Source: a virus | Direction: 5' to 3' (one strand) | Virus record (IMG/VR): IMGVR_UViG_3300001242_000038 | Location: 306 to 45,339 of that record | DNA length: 45,034 nucleotides | Shown: one piece after another, positions 1 through 7,747 of the stretch | Layout of the letters: each line of letters starts with the position of its first letter | Position numbering within the stretch: the stretch's first letter is position 1 | The notes under the pieces: model-generated | Told to the model about the DNA's origin: nothing | Database searches by the model: none | What the model saw: the letters and a program-made list of their open reading frames with translations, nothing else | Position numbers and translations under genes: made by a program

Positions 1-1
1 A

Positions 2-283
2 GCAGGTGGTTATAAAACTAAAACGGCGTTAAAATTTATTAAAAATGAATTGCCAGAAACAAATGCTGTTTATAAAATTTTTACTTCTGAAGCGGGAAGA
101 GAAATATCAATCAGAAATGAGAGATTGGTGAAGCTTCCACTTGAAGGCACACAAGTATTTGAAATAAACACGGACTGGAAATTAGATATCAAAGATTTCG
201 TCTATATTTGTGATAAGTACGATTTCAGGTCTTTTTTAAATGGAGATGCTTATGGAAAGTGGCAAACCATTATGTGTGAATAA
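2..283 (+). CDS. Hypothetical protein, 5' end cut by window edge
   Basis: The frame is open from the first complete codon of the window to the TGA-type stop near 283, so this is the C-terminal part (about 93 residues visible) of a gene that begins to the left. The visible part is mixed alpha/beta in character, with charged residues throughout and the end ...WQTIMCE. No motif or family is recognised. It overlaps the next small gene by a few tens of bases, as in the rest of this early operon. A start inside the window (TTG at 50) is possible but nothing supports it. Confidence 0.6.
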   Translation, partial: AGGYKTKTALKFIKNELPETNAVYKIFTSEAGREISIRNERLVKLPLEGTQVFEINTDWKLDIKDFVYICDKYDFRSFLNGDAYGKWQTIMCE

Positions 284-437
284 AGAAAAATACTGGTATT
301 TATTCCACTACGAAGAATGCCCAGTTTGTGGAGCTTCTGAGATATGGAAAGAAAGAATATATGATAAGCCAAAACCAAAAGATTGTGTAGATAGAAAAGT
401 TTTTACATATCTAAATTGTTATTGCATAGGAAAATAA
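252..437 (+). CDS. Small Cys-containing protein (zinc-ribbon-like)
   Basis: About 61 residues. Contains a CPVCG knuckle near residue 24 and later cysteines (KDCVD, LNCYC) that could complete a metal site. The ATG at 252 is preferred over the ATGs at 240 and 246 because GGAG lies six bases before it. The gene overlaps the end of the upstream gene, and its TAA directly abuts the ATG of the resolvase gene, which suggests translational coupling. One of a series of small zinc-ribbon proteins in this block; no specific role can be read from it. Confidence 0.6.
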   Translation: MESGKPLCVNKEKYWYLFHYEECPVCGASEIWKERIYDKPKPKDCVDRKVFTYLNCYCIGK

Positions 438-1016
438 ATGATTATAGGAATTGATCTTTCTCTTAGAAGCACGGCTATTTGTGCTTTAGACTGTCAAAAT
501 AATTTAATCTATTTTGAACTTATAAAGTCTAAACCAAATGAAGGAAAGACTAAAAAAGAACAAAATAATGGCCTGCCTATTTTAAATGATGAAGCCTTGC
601 TTATTTATAATGCAAAATCAATAATTGCTTTTATAAAAATGGCCGAAATGGGGTGGGGTATTGATGGCATTGCAATTGAGGGCTTGAGCTTTGGCTCTAT
701 TTCAGGGAATAAGGACATTATACAAGGCAACTTTTGGTATGTGCGTACAATGCTTTATCAGACTTTTACCAAAATCCCAATTGGCATAATTCCGGTATCG
801 GCATGGCGCAGTAAAGCCGTAACTAAAGAAGAAAAAGCAAGAGCGAAAGAAAAATATGTCAAGGATTATTTAAAGCATGTAGTTGTAGACGCTTTGCCAG
901 AAGATGTGAGAACTGAGTTTAAAACCTATATTGATAAAAACGAATACAGTCAAGAAAGTTTATTTGATTTAGCAGATTCATATTTTTTATCTAAATACAG
1001 AAACAGTTTAAGTTAA
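438..1016 (+). CDS. RuvC-like Holliday junction resolvase (RNase H fold)
   Basis: 192 residues. The N-terminus reads IIGIDLSLRSTA, the first beta strand of a RuvC/RNase H-fold nuclease with the first catalytic Asp at residue 5. A second acidic residue follows a hydrophobic strand (GIAIEG, Glu81), and acidic residues at the C-terminus (FDLADS, Asp177/Asp180) match the last metal ligands of the family. Such proteins cleave four-way junctions and other branched DNA during phage recombination and before packaging. It starts directly after the previous stop with AGGA upstream. The neighbouring Rad50/Mre11-like and PD-(D/E)XK nuclease genes fit a recombination module. Strict RuvC versus a related phage resolvase cannot be separated here. 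Confidence 0.85.
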   Translation: MIIGIDLSLRSTAICALDCQNNLIYFELIKSKPNEGKTKKEQNNGLPILNDEALLIYNAKSIIAFIKMAEMGWGIDGIAIEGLSFGSISGNKDIIQGNFWYVRTMLYQTFTKIPIGIIPVSAWRSKAVTKEEKARAKEKYVKDYLKHVVVDALPEDVRTEFKTYIDKNEYSQESLFDLADSYFLSKYRNSLS

Positions 1017-1019
1017 ATT

Positions 1020-1232
1020 ATGGAAACACAAATAGATTTAAAAATTACAAATCAAATGAAGAAAGAAGAAGTGAAAATACTTTTCCTTGTATTGTGGGAT
1101 ATTTTAGAATTATCTGAATCAGGCAGGATTAATCCAAATTATAAGAATAATGAAAAATATAGGCAGTTATATTTTAAATTCGGCCATATTTTACTGGGCA
1201 ATGAATGTCCAGAAAGAGAAGTCAAATGTTAG
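1020..1232 (+). CDS. Hypothetical protein
   Basis: 70 residues, charged and probably helical (LFLVLWDILELSESG in the middle). No family recognised. The end overlaps the start of the SMC-like ATPase gene in an ATGTTAG arrangement, so the two are probably translated together. It might be an accessory factor of the recombination module, but that rests only on position. Confidence 0.55.
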   Translation: METQIDLKITNQMKKEEVKILFLVLWDILELSESGRINPNYKNNEKYRQLYFKFGHILLGNECPEREVKC

Positions 1233-2455
1233 AACAAATTGAGATTAAAAAATTTCAATGTCACGACAATTCTGTTATTAATCTTGCTCCAGGTGTTAAT
1301 ATTATTTCTGGTTCGTCAGATCATGGCAAAACAAGCGTATTTAGAGCTATTGGGCTGGTTAAAAATAACAGTCCTTCCGGATATCGTTATAAACCATGGC
1401 AGGCAAAGAAAAAAGACGTAACAATTATTGGTCTTAAGTTTGATAATGGCAAAGTAGAAAGAAGAAGATCGGATACAATTGATGAATATCTTATTCAGGC
1501 TTCAAATTGTTCAACCGACCCATTTAAAGCCATGAATAGGCAAGTGCCAGAACAAATATCTGAATTTTTAAATTTAAATGAATATAATTTTCAGAGTCAG
1601 CACGATCCCCATTTTTTCATTTCTAAAACGCCGGGCGAAAGGGCAAAGCTTTTAAATGAAGTAAGTGGATTAGAAATTATAGACAAATCTACTTCTAAAA
1701 TAAATTCGTTAATTAAAGAAAATAATTCACTTTTAGAAAAATCAAAAGAAGAAATAAAAAATCTTGGCAACAAAAAAGAAAAAATAGAATTTGTTGTAAA
1801 AGCCGATGCTATTTTAACTGATATAGAAGAAGGGGTTGAAAAAGAAAATAAATTAACTGCAAACAATAATATATTATCAAATTATTGTCAGAGTATAGAA
1901 AAGCTACAAACAGTAATTGATGACAATAAAGAGTTCTTGCTAATCAAAGCCAGTTTTGATTTAATTCAATCATTAATTAATAAAAACGAGTTTTTAACAA
2001 CAGCTAATGAAAAAATTATTCAATATGTTGATAAAATAACAGTTCTTGCCAACATAATTGATGATAAAAAAGAATTTTTAAAAATAAAAGACTTGACAAA
2101 TAAGCTAGAATCTGATATAGATAATTACAAAGCCTCTTATTTAGATAATGAAAAGATTAAAAAATATTGCCTTGATTTAAAAGAAAATGAAGACAATGTT
2201 ACTTCAGTTAAAGAATGGCTAGGGGTAAAAACATTGTATACCTCTAGCATTCAATATAAAGCCCGCTACGACGAATTAGAGGTAAAACAAGCTACCCTAC
2301 TAGCTTATATTGAAAAAGCCCTTACAATTGATTCTAGGGCCATAGAATTGGATAATAAAGTAACGGAGTTGAAAAGAAAGAAAGAACAGTATATGAAAAA
2401 GTTCGGCATTTGCCCATTTTGTGGCAGAGGTGATGGCGATGAAAGCAAATTATGA
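1226..2455 (+). CDS. SbcC/Rad50-like ATPase, N-terminal half ending at the zinc hook
   Basis: 409 residues from the ATG at 1226, chosen over the ATG at 1205 because family members begin with a short strand such as LEQIEIKKFQC. The P-loop GSSDHGKTS is at residues 29-37. A Gln-containing segment (NFQSQHDP) follows, as in the Rad50 Q-loop region. From about residue 150 the protein is a long charged coiled coil. It stops just after CPFCG near residues 396-400, the CxxC of a Rad50 zinc hook. The second coiled-coil strand, signature motif and Walker B are missing; they occur in a separate gene at 5026-5730. In the normal family both halves are one chain of 600-1300 residues. It presumably binds ATP and works with the Mre11-like nuclease at 3334 on DNA ends. 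Confidence 0.85.
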   Translation: MLEQIEIKKFQCHDNSVINLAPGVNIISGSSDHGKTSVFRAIGLVKNNSPSGYRYKPWQAKKKDVTIIGLKFDNGKVERRRSDTIDEYLIQASNCSTDPFKAMNRQVPEQISEFLNLNEYNFQSQHDPHFFISKTPGERAKLLNEVSGLEIIDKSTSKINSLIKENNSLLEKSKEEIKNLGNKKEKIEFVVKADAILTDIEEGVEKENKLTANNNILSNYCQSIEKLQTVIDDNKEFLLIKASFDLIQSLINKNEFLTTANEKIIQYVDKITVLANIIDDKKEFLKIKDLTNKLESDIDNYKASYLDNEKIKKYCLDLKENEDNVTSVKEWLGVKTLYTSSIQYKARYDELEVKQATLLAYIEKALTIDSRAIELDNKVTELKRKKEQYMKKFGICPFCGRGDGDESKL

Positions 2456-2672
2456 TAACCTTCTTCTCAAACTAAAAACAATTCCAGTTCTGTGCGGTCG
2501 TTGCTATAACTATGTAGATAAAGTCTATCAAGCAACTTGTGAAGAAAAGCCAGAAGAATTTGACAATTTTATTCACGGCACATATTATTGTCCCGATTGT
2601 GGGGCAATGGTAGTTGCTGGTCTTCCTCATCCAGACGTATGTGAAAAGTGTTTAAATGAGAAAAAGGATTAA
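2439..2672 (+). CDS. Small zinc-ribbon protein
   Basis: About 77 residues. It carries LCGRCYN, YYCPDCGA and VCEKCLN, three CxxC knuckles that could bind two zinc ions. The ATG at 2439 has GAGG eight bases upstream and is favoured over GTG 2421 and ATG 2433. It overlaps the 3' end of the Rad50-like N-half gene by 17 bases. Function unknown; position inside the Rad50/Mre11 gene group is the only hint. Confidence 0.65.
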   Translation: MKANYDNLLLKLKTIPVLCGRCYNYVDKVYQATCEEKPEEFDNFIHGTYYCPDCGAMVVAGLPHPDVCEKCLNEKKD

Positions 2673-2873
2673 GTGTTGGGGTTAAATATGCATGAAAAAT
2701 GTATAAAGTGTAAATATAGAGAACATTATGTGAGTAATTCAAACCAAGATCATATCAATTTGTGTATAGTTTTACCATATGAAGAAGATGAGGAAATAAC
2801 GACTTGGCTTGATGTTGAAGATTTTGATTCATCAGATTGTTGTTATTTCAAAGAGGTTAGGAATATTGAGTAA
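2673..2873 (+). CDS. Small Cys-rich protein
   Basis: 66 residues from GTG 2673, or 61 from ATG 2688; both have purine-rich sequence at ribosome-binding distance. It contains CIKCKY near the N-terminus and further cysteines (LCIVLPY, SSDCCYF), with an acidic middle (YEEDEEI). Likely metal-binding. No family recognised. Confidence 0.55.
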   Translation: MLGLNMHEKCIKCKYREHYVSNSNQDHINLCIVLPYEEDEEITTWLDVEDFDSSDCCYFKEVRNIE

Positions 2874-3333
2874 GACTAAACTAAAATCAATTGATATTGA
2901 AATAGCAGTCGCGGCTTATTTAAATTTCAGGCATAATTTAATTGTGCCTAATGTGTGTTGGGGCATTCATATTCATGAATGTGATTTGCTTGTCATTACT
3001 AAAGCTGGTTACGCATGGGAAGTTGAAATTAAAGTTAGTAAAGCCGATTTAATAAAAGACACAGATAAGAGGCATGGGCATAAAGACAATCGAATTAAAG
3101 ACCTTTATTTTGCCATGCCTGAAGAAATGAAAGATTGCATAGACCATGTTCCAGAACGAGCGGGTATTATTTTAGTTAAAAACAATTTGAGATGCCAGAC
3201 CATTAAAAAGCCTATTTCAAATCGAAATGCAGTCCCATTTAGTGATAGAGAAAAATATAAAGTTGCGAGACTGGGTGCGTTACGTATTTGGGGACTGAAA
3301 AGAAAAATTATTAAGAAAGATAAAGAGGATTAG
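2866..3333 (+). CDS. PD-(D/E)XK nuclease-like protein (MmcB-like)
   Basis: 155 residues from TTG 2866, which has AAAGAGG about nine bases upstream; the frame is open further upstream but there it overlaps the previous gene. The core reads HECDLLVIT followed by WEVEIKVSKADL, i.e. an acidic residue then an E-x-K on consecutive strands, the pattern of PD-(D/E)XK nucleases; MmcB-like and small phage nucleases look like this. The region after it is basic (KRHGHKDNRIKD). It probably cuts or processes DNA together with the adjacent Mre11-like protein. Function is inferred from the motif only. Confidence 0.65.
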   Translation: MSKTKLKSIDIEIAVAAYLNFRHNLIVPNVCWGIHIHECDLLVITKAGYAWEVEIKVSKADLIKDTDKRHGHKDNRIKDLYFAMPEEMKDCIDHVPERAGIILVKNNLRCQTIKKPISNRNAVPFSDREKYKVARLGALRIWGLKRKIIKKDKED

Positions 3334-4266
3334 ATGAAGATGTTATGTTTTGGTGATATTCATGCCAGATCAAATAACCCCAGATATAGGGTTGATGAAT
3401 ATTGGCAAACTTTATTGAATAAAATAGAATTTGGGCTAAATCTTGGGCTTGCTAATAATTGTGAATATGTTGCCATGCCTGGAGATATCTTTGAAACACA
3501 TAGAGTTTCAAATGCTGTTATTAGCAAAATGATAGATACAATGCTTAAATATGGATATTTAAACATGACTTTTTTAGGCGTAGTTGGCAATCATGACGCA
3601 CCATTTCATAATTTGAAATTGGAAAATTGTCCACTAAATGTTTTACAATCAGCACAAGTATTGGAAATTTTAGATAAAAACCCATATAACGACGATACTG
3701 CAAGTGATGGCAAGATTAATTTTTACGGTGCAAGTTGGGGTCAAACAATTCCTGAAATTAAAGATAAAGCAGCTTTTAATATTTTATTAATTCATAAAAT
3801 GATAATTGGTGAAGACAAGATTTGGGAAGGGCAAGAACATTATGTCAGTGCTCGTACATTACTCGCTAAAAATGGATTCGATTTAATTATATCTGGGGAT
3901 AATCATAATTGTTTTACTTCTGAATATTCAAAAAAAGTTTTACTGAATATGGGGAGTTTGGGTCGTATGACGGCTGGACAATTAGAGCATAAGCCGAAAG
4001 TTGCTATTTATGATACTAGCAATAGAACATATGAATTGTTTGAAGTTCCAATTCAACCTTCTTCAGTTGTTTTCAATTTAGATGAGATCAGACATAAAAA
4101 ACAAATAGCTGAAGAAAATGCTAAAATAAAAGAATATGTTAATTTTCTTAGTAGCAATGAAGAAAAGCAGGATTGGAATTATGTAAAGAATTTAAATAAT
4201 TTTATGCTCAATAATGACATAAGAGACGAGATTAAAGAAATTGTCTTACAGACATTGGAGGATTGA
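3334..4266 (+). CDS. SbcD/Mre11-like metallophosphoesterase nuclease
   Basis: 310 residues. All calcineurin-like phosphoesterase motifs are present in order: GDIHAR (residues 7-12), PGDIFE, VGNHDAP, LLIHKMI and ISGDNHN. These are the metal ligands of the SbcD/Mre11 nuclease. The protein is shorter than bacterial SbcD (about 400 residues) and has a short capping region and a charged C-terminal tail. The ATG follows the previous TAG directly and has AAAGAGGA upstream. It lies between the two halves of the Rad50-like ATPase, its expected partner, so an Mre11-Rad50 type end-processing complex is very likely. Confidence 0.85.
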   Translation: MKMLCFGDIHARSNNPRYRVDEYWQTLLNKIEFGLNLGLANNCEYVAMPGDIFETHRVSNAVISKMIDTMLKYGYLNMTFLGVVGNHDAPFHNLKLENCPLNVLQSAQVLEILDKNPYNDDTASDGKINFYGASWGQTIPEIKDKAAFNILLIHKMIIGEDKIWEGQEHYVSARTLLAKNGFDLIISGDNHNCFTSEYSKKVLLNMGSLGRMTAGQLEHKPKVAIYDTSNRTYELFEVPIQPSSVVFNLDEIRHKKQIAEENAKIKEYVNFLSSNEEKQDWNYVKNLNNFMLNNDIRDEIKEIVLQTLED

Positions 4267-4267
4267 C

Positions 4268-4471
4268 GTGCCTCTTAGAGATTACTGTTGTAAAAATTGT
4301 CAATTTGTGATAGAAGATAAGTTAGTGTTTGCTGAAAACGAAGCGGAAGCTATTTCATGTCCTAATTGCGGAAGCACTGCTTACAAGCTTCCTTCATTTG
4401 CTAATTTTGTCATAAAAGGGTATAATGCAAAGAACGGATATTCAAAAACAGAGGCTAATAATGGAAAATAA
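4268..4471 (+). CDS. FmdB-like zinc-ribbon protein
   Basis: 67 residues from GTG 4268, with GGAGGA just upstream; the alternative TTG at 4241 lies inside the nuclease gene. Sequence order CCKNC, then CPNCGS, then KLPSFANFVIKG, is the layout of the FmdB/CxxC_CxxC_SSSS family of small zinc ribbons. Members are common in phages and bacteria and often annotated as regulators, without firm proof. Confidence 0.65.
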   Translation: MPLRDYCCKNCQFVIEDKLVFAENEAEAISCPNCGSTAYKLPSFANFVIKGYNAKNGYSKTEANNGK

Positions 4472-4613
4472 GTCTTGGTGTGTTTGCACAAATTATAATT
4501 GTCAATATGAAGGTGGATATGCGGAACCATATTCATTCTGTCCAGGGTGTGGGAATATTTTAGAGCCAACAAAAATAAGCATTGAAGAAAATGTAGAGGA
4601 AGACAATGATTGA
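4461..4613 (+). CDS. Small zinc-ribbon protein
   Basis: 50 residues. CVCTNYNC and CPGCGN form a likely four-Cys site; the C-terminus is acidic (EENVEEDND). The ATG at 4461 follows AGAGG and overlaps the end of the FmdB-like gene by 11 bases; an upstream ATG at 4425 seems less likely. No specific function recognised. Confidence 0.6.
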   Translation: MENKSWCVCTNYNCQYEGGYAEPYSFCPGCGNILEPTKISIEENVEEDND

Positions 4614-4851
4614 TTTAAAACAGATTTCAACAGATTTAGAAAAATTAAATAAAGAAATTGTAAGTGCTGAAAAAGAACTTCTACAAGCTGAGGCTCAAAG
4701 AGATTTGCTTCAAAAACAAGGTTTAGAATTTGGCGTAAAAAATGTCAAAGAAGCTAAAAAGCAGATACTAGATAATGACAAAGAATTGGCAGATCTAGCT
4801 AATGAAATAGAAGAAAAATATAATAACTTAAAGGCTTTGTATGAATGGTAA
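4606..4851 (+). CDS. Coiled-coil protein, possible part of the split Rad50 system
   Basis: 81 residues, almost entirely a heptad-patterned helix (LEKLNKEIVSAEKELLQAE) with one likely break around LEFGVKN and a second helix (AKKQILDNDKELADLANEIE). GAGGA lies before the ATG. It sits between the Mre11-like gene and the C-terminal half of the Rad50-like ATPase. A short antiparallel coiled coil is what would be needed to replace the missing hook-return helix, but its part in the complex is only inferred. Confidence 0.6.
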   Translation: MIDLKQISTDLEKLNKEIVSAEKELLQAEAQRDLLQKQGLEFGVKNVKEAKKQILDNDKELADLANEIEEKYNNLKALYEW

Positions 4852-4996
4852 ATTGATTTTAAGGAAAATATGGGACCATATTGCAAGATGTTTGGGGATT
4901 GTAGCGGTTATATTTATTATTTCATTTTGGCTAGGGTTCGGATTTTATTTTGGCATAATCTCAGCCTCTAATTTAGATTTCCTTATTTATGGATAA
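4841..4996 (+). CDS. Small single-span membrane protein
   Basis: 51 residues. A basic N-terminus (NGKLILRK) precedes one long hydrophobic stretch around residues 18-42 (CLGIVAVIFIISFWLGFGF), then a short polar tail ending LIYG. Overlaps the coiled-coil gene by 11 bases. No ribosome site stands out, so it would depend on coupling. The size suggests a small membrane-active protein, but no family is recognised. Confidence 0.5.
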   Translation: MNGKLILRKIWDHIARCLGIVAVIFIISFWLGFGFYFGIISASNLDFLIYG

Positions 4997-5025
4997 TTTT
5001 TAATAGTATAAAATATATTAAAACA

Positions 5026-5730
5026 ATGATAAATAAAACAGAATTATCAAATATAAGAACAAAAGTCAATGACTTACTTGCTGATTTAAGGTCTTTAAAC
5101 TCTTCTTTAAAAAATGAAGAAGAGAAAAAAATTAAGTATGAAAAGTACGGCCTCAGTGCTTTAGAGGCGAGAGCAATAATTCAGAATGTTTCGAAATCAA
5201 CACAACAATTACTTGAAAAACAATTTAATTCGCTAGTCACACTTGCCATACAATCTGTATTTCAAGACGATAGAGAATTTTCAATTGAATTTGTTGAAAA
5301 ACGGAACAAGACAGAAGTTGAATGTTTTATAATTAAAGACGGACAAAAAATAGGACTATATGAAGGAGGTGGGGGATTAGTTGATGTAACAGCTATTGGT
5401 TGCACAATCGCTTTCTGGAATTTAGAGAGAAAAACAAGACCTATTTTTATTTTAGATGAAAAGTTCAAATTTCTCCATAGCCCGACATTACAGAAAAATT
5501 TGAGTCAGGTTTTAAAACTTATATCAGAAAAATTGGGCCTGCAATTTATTTTAATAACCGATCAATCTGATATTGTTGGTGATAAAGAATTCGGCGTTAT
5601 TAAAGGCGAAATTTATGAAGTAAAGCCAACAGAAATTCAATGTCCTGAATGCGGAATAGCTTGTCTTTACTCTTATGTAAAAGACCAGACAGAAATATTT
5701 AGATGTAAGAATTGCGATTATATGGAGTAA
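5026..5730 (+). CDS. SbcC/Rad50-like ATPase, C-terminal half with added zinc ribbon
   Basis: 234 residues. Starts with a short coiled coil (residues 5-65) followed by the second half of an ABC-type SMC head: a Gly-rich signature-like segment YEGGGGLVDV (residues 112-121), Walker B PIFILDE (139-145) with D-loop following, and an ILITDQ strand near 175 where the His-switch region lies. It ends with a four-Cys ribbon (CPECG at 206 and CKNC at 227) not usual for Rad50. There is no Walker A; that is supplied by the gene at 1226-2455. The ATG lacks a clear ribosome site and is preceded by TATAAAAT-like sequence. It should pair with the N-half to form a composite ATPase. Confidence 0.8.
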   Translation: MINKTELSNIRTKVNDLLADLRSLNSSLKNEEEKKIKYEKYGLSALEARAIIQNVSKSTQQLLEKQFNSLVTLAIQSVFQDDREFSIEFVEKRNKTEVECFIIKDGQKIGLYEGGGGLVDVTAIGCTIAFWNLERKTRPIFILDEKFKFLHSPTLQKNLSQVLKLISEKLGLQFILITDQSDIVGDKEFGVIKGEIYEVKPTEIQCPECGIACLYSYVKDQTEIFRCKNCDYME

Positions 5731-5732
5731 AA

Positions 5733-5969
5733 ATGAAAATTTTATGTATTAAAGATGTTATAATGCAGGATGGAGAAATTGCTTTTTATAAAAATAAATC
5801 ATACTTTACCTCATTCGATCCAGATAAAATAAATTTTAATATTATTGACCATGTTGGGTTGTTTGCGGTTAATAGTGAAATATCCTTAGAACATAATATG
5901 ACAAGACATTTTTTAAAAGAACATTTTTCATTGGATAAACATGAAGATAAGACAGTTATAGTGGAGTAA
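5733..5969 (+). CDS. Hypothetical protein
   Basis: 78 residues from ATG 5733, with GGAG eight bases upstream; an in-frame TTG at 5712 is less likely. The layout (KILCIKDV, then AFYKNKSYFTSF) suggests a small beta-barrel-like protein seen in many phages, but no named family is recognised. It sits between the Rad50-like C-half and the kinase gene. Confidence 0.55.
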   Translation: MKILCIKDVIMQDGEIAFYKNKSYFTSFDPDKINFNIIDHVGLFAVNSEISLEHNMTRHFLKEHFSLDKHEDKTVIVE

Positions 5970-5971
5970 AA

Positions 5972-6490
5972 ATGAAAATCGTTATAATCTTAAATGGTTA
6001 TCCACGTAGTGGTAAAGATAGCTTTGCCAAATTTATAGGCCAGGCTTTGTTAGATAAAGGCGTACAAACCGATATTGTCAGTTCTGTATGTAATGTTAAA
6101 GATGCGGCAAAAATTTTGGGTTGGGATGGCGAAAAAACAGAAGTAAATAGAAAAGCTTTGTCTGATTTAAAAGATTTGTCTACAAAATATTGGGAAGGCC
6201 CATTCAATTTAATGTCAAATTGTGTCATGAAGATGAAAGAAAATCATTGCTTCGTATTCATGATTAGAGAACCAGAAGAAATTGAAAAATTTGTAGCTAG
6301 ATTTCCACAATCAGTTTCGGTATTTATGAAAAGAGATGAGGCGAAAATAGATTGTCTTAATCACGCCGATCAAAGCGTAGAAAATTATATTTATGATTAT
6401 TACATTTACAATAACGAAGATTTAAAAAATTTATCAACTCAAGCACAGTTATTAATAGAAAGGATAATTTATTATGGACAAACTAGATAA
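5972..6490 (+). CDS. Deoxynucleoside monophosphate kinase-like P-loop protein
   Basis: 172 residues. The N-terminus IILNGYPRSGKDSFAKF contains a P-loop (Gly9-x4-Gly-Lys15-Asp16), the GKD form found in phage deoxynucleoside monophosphate kinases. A later FMIREPEEI strand contains an Arg-Glu pair like the substrate/lid region of the family. It would phosphorylate dNMPs to dNDPs, feeding the reductase and dUTPase steps encoded downstream. GGAG precedes the ATG. Which dNMP it prefers cannot be told from sequence alone. Confidence 0.75.
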   Translation: MKIVIILNGYPRSGKDSFAKFIGQALLDKGVQTDIVSSVCNVKDAAKILGWDGEKTEVNRKALSDLKDLSTKYWEGPFNLMSNCVMKMKENHCFVFMIREPEEIEKFVARFPQSVSVFMKRDEAKIDCLNHADQSVENYIYDYYIYNNEDLKNLSTQAQLLIERIIYYGQTR

Positions 6491-6656
6491 GGAAAAATTA
6501 GACTTGCTCCAAGCCATGGCAATTTTATTTGAAGAATACGAAGATGTTGCCAGTCATACAATTGATTGCAGTATTAGCTTTGGTGACGATCCTTGTGAAG
6601 TACATTACTACAGTCCAGAAGAAGACAAGCCATTTTGCACAAGGTATGAAGAATGA
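6474..6656 (+). CDS. Hypothetical protein
   Basis: 60 residues, acidic, probably helical at the N-terminus (KEKLDLLQAMAILFEEYED). Overlaps the kinase gene by 17 bases and the next gene by an ATGA. No family recognised. Confidence 0.5.
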   Translation: MDKLDKEKLDLLQAMAILFEEYEDVASHTIDCSISFGDDPCEVHYYSPEEDKPFCTRYEE

Positions 6657-6880
6657 AAATAGAACTAGAAGAAAATCAAGCCGCTTTGATCCTAACCCTT
6701 GAAGAAGATGGAGAAAGCTGCAATATGAGAATTGTTTATGACAGAGGCCATGACGATTTTCTACCAATTAATATCCAAATGTTATACGCTGTTGCGGAAT
6801 TATTTCAAGGCAGTGAACAATTTATGGAAAGTATTCATAAAACAATTGTTGAAATTTTTAAAGAACCCACAACACATTAG
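6653..6880 (+). CDS. Hypothetical protein
   Basis: 75 residues, acidic, starting MKIELEENQAALILTLEEDG, with mixed strand and helix character. Starts in an ATGA overlap with the preceding gene, so the pair is probably translationally coupled. No motif recognised. Confidence 0.5.
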   Translation: MKIELEENQAALILTLEEDGESCNMRIVYDRGHDDFLPINIQMLYAVAELFQGSEQFMESIHKTIVEIFKEPTTH

Positions 6881-6888
6881 GAGCGGTT

Positions 6889-7563
6889 ATGGAAGTAAAG
6901 GTTTTAGGTGAATATGGTTATGAATTTGCAAGATATGGATTTTCTCTAAGTTTTAAAGAGAGGTCTATTAAACCAACTGATTGGATGCTTTGCCCTAAAA
7001 ATTGTCACAAAGAGTGCAGCGATTGTGATATTTTTGAAAGGCAGCAACATTATGATAAAGTTTTAATTAAAAATGCAAATAGAGAAGGGGGCCACAATAA
7101 ATTTTTAGAACACATATCTGTTTGGCTTGATGTTGAAGCTCCGTTAGAACTATGGAAGCAAATCGACACCTATCGGGTCGGTCCAAGTAAACAGTCAGAG
7201 TCAACAATGCATACTTTAGATAAAAGAGATATGGCTGTTGAAGATTTTGATTTAGACGAAAAAGAACTAGAAAAAGAATGTATTTTAGACCCAACTGACA
7301 TTGGGGACAAAAACCCTAGCTTAAAGCATATTTTAGGTTTATATTTGCAATATCTTAATTTTATGCCGTCAAGAATTAAGTCGAAACTATTACCTCAAGG
7401 TTACAAACAAAGGCGTGAAATTGTTTTAAACTACAAAGTATTGCGACATATTATCAACCAAAGAAAGGGACATAAATTACCTGAATGGCAATTTTTTATT
7501 AAATCAATTTATGAGCAAATTGAAAGACCAGAACTATTGCCCGAATACCCATATGAAAGATAA
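6889..7563 (+). CDS. ThyX-like protein (flavin-dependent thymidylate synthase superfamily, divergent)
   Basis: 224 residues. Segments FLEHISVWLDVEAPLELWKQ, then DTYRVG...SESTMHTL, then LPQGYKQRREIVLNYKVL and HKLPEW follow the order of ThyX: the His-containing helix, the R-H-R-x-S type motif region and the C-terminal helix. The canonical RHRxxSxNExSxRY signature is replaced by DTYRVG/SESTMH. Related phage proteins with this degenerate signature occur widely. It may make dTMP from dUMP or act on another nucleotide; activity is uncertain. An N-terminal extension has four cysteines (CPKNCHKECSDC). GGAG precedes the start. It lies within a run of nucleotide-pool genes. Confidence 0.6.
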   Translation: MEVKVLGEYGYEFARYGFSLSFKERSIKPTDWMLCPKNCHKECSDCDIFERQQHYDKVLIKNANREGGHNKFLEHISVWLDVEAPLELWKQIDTYRVGPSKQSESTMHTLDKRDMAVEDFDLDEKELEKECILDPTDIGDKNPSLKHILGLYLQYLNFMPSRIKSKLLPQGYKQRREIVLNYKVLRHIINQRKGHKLPEWQFFIKSIYEQIERPELLPEYPYER

Positions 7564-7747
7564 ATATTATAAAAATATGACATTCTGTGTCTTTGAAGAA
7601 TGTACGTTCTATCAAGATTGTGGTAGGAGATTAACAGAAAAAGATAAAAAAGATGCCATTGAATGGTTTGGGTCTGACAAAGCCATAATTCAAATTTATC
7701 TTGATAAACCATATTGTTTTGAAGGAGAAGATGAAAATATACTGTGA
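7553..7747 (+). CDS. Small Cys-containing protein
   Basis: About 64 residues from ATG 7553; an upstream ATG at 7511 would overlap the ThyX-like gene by 50 bases, and neither has a good ribosome site. FCVFEECTFYQDCGRRL holds three cysteines in a compact group, followed by a charged helix (TEKDKKDAIEWFG). Probably metal-binding. No family recognised. Confidence 0.5.
   Translation: MKDKYYKNMTFCVFEECTFYQDCGRRLTEKDKKDAIEWFGSDKAIIQIYLDKPYCFEGEDENIL

Noticed and set aside
4997-5025. Promoter before the Rad50 C-half
   Set aside because: A TATAAAAT-like -10 is visible, but no -35 at proper spacing; AT-rich sequence gives many such matches.
1226-5730. Split Rad50 as an intron or intein break
   Set aside because: No HNH, intein motif or intron-like sequence lies between the halves; real genes with own starts fill the interval.
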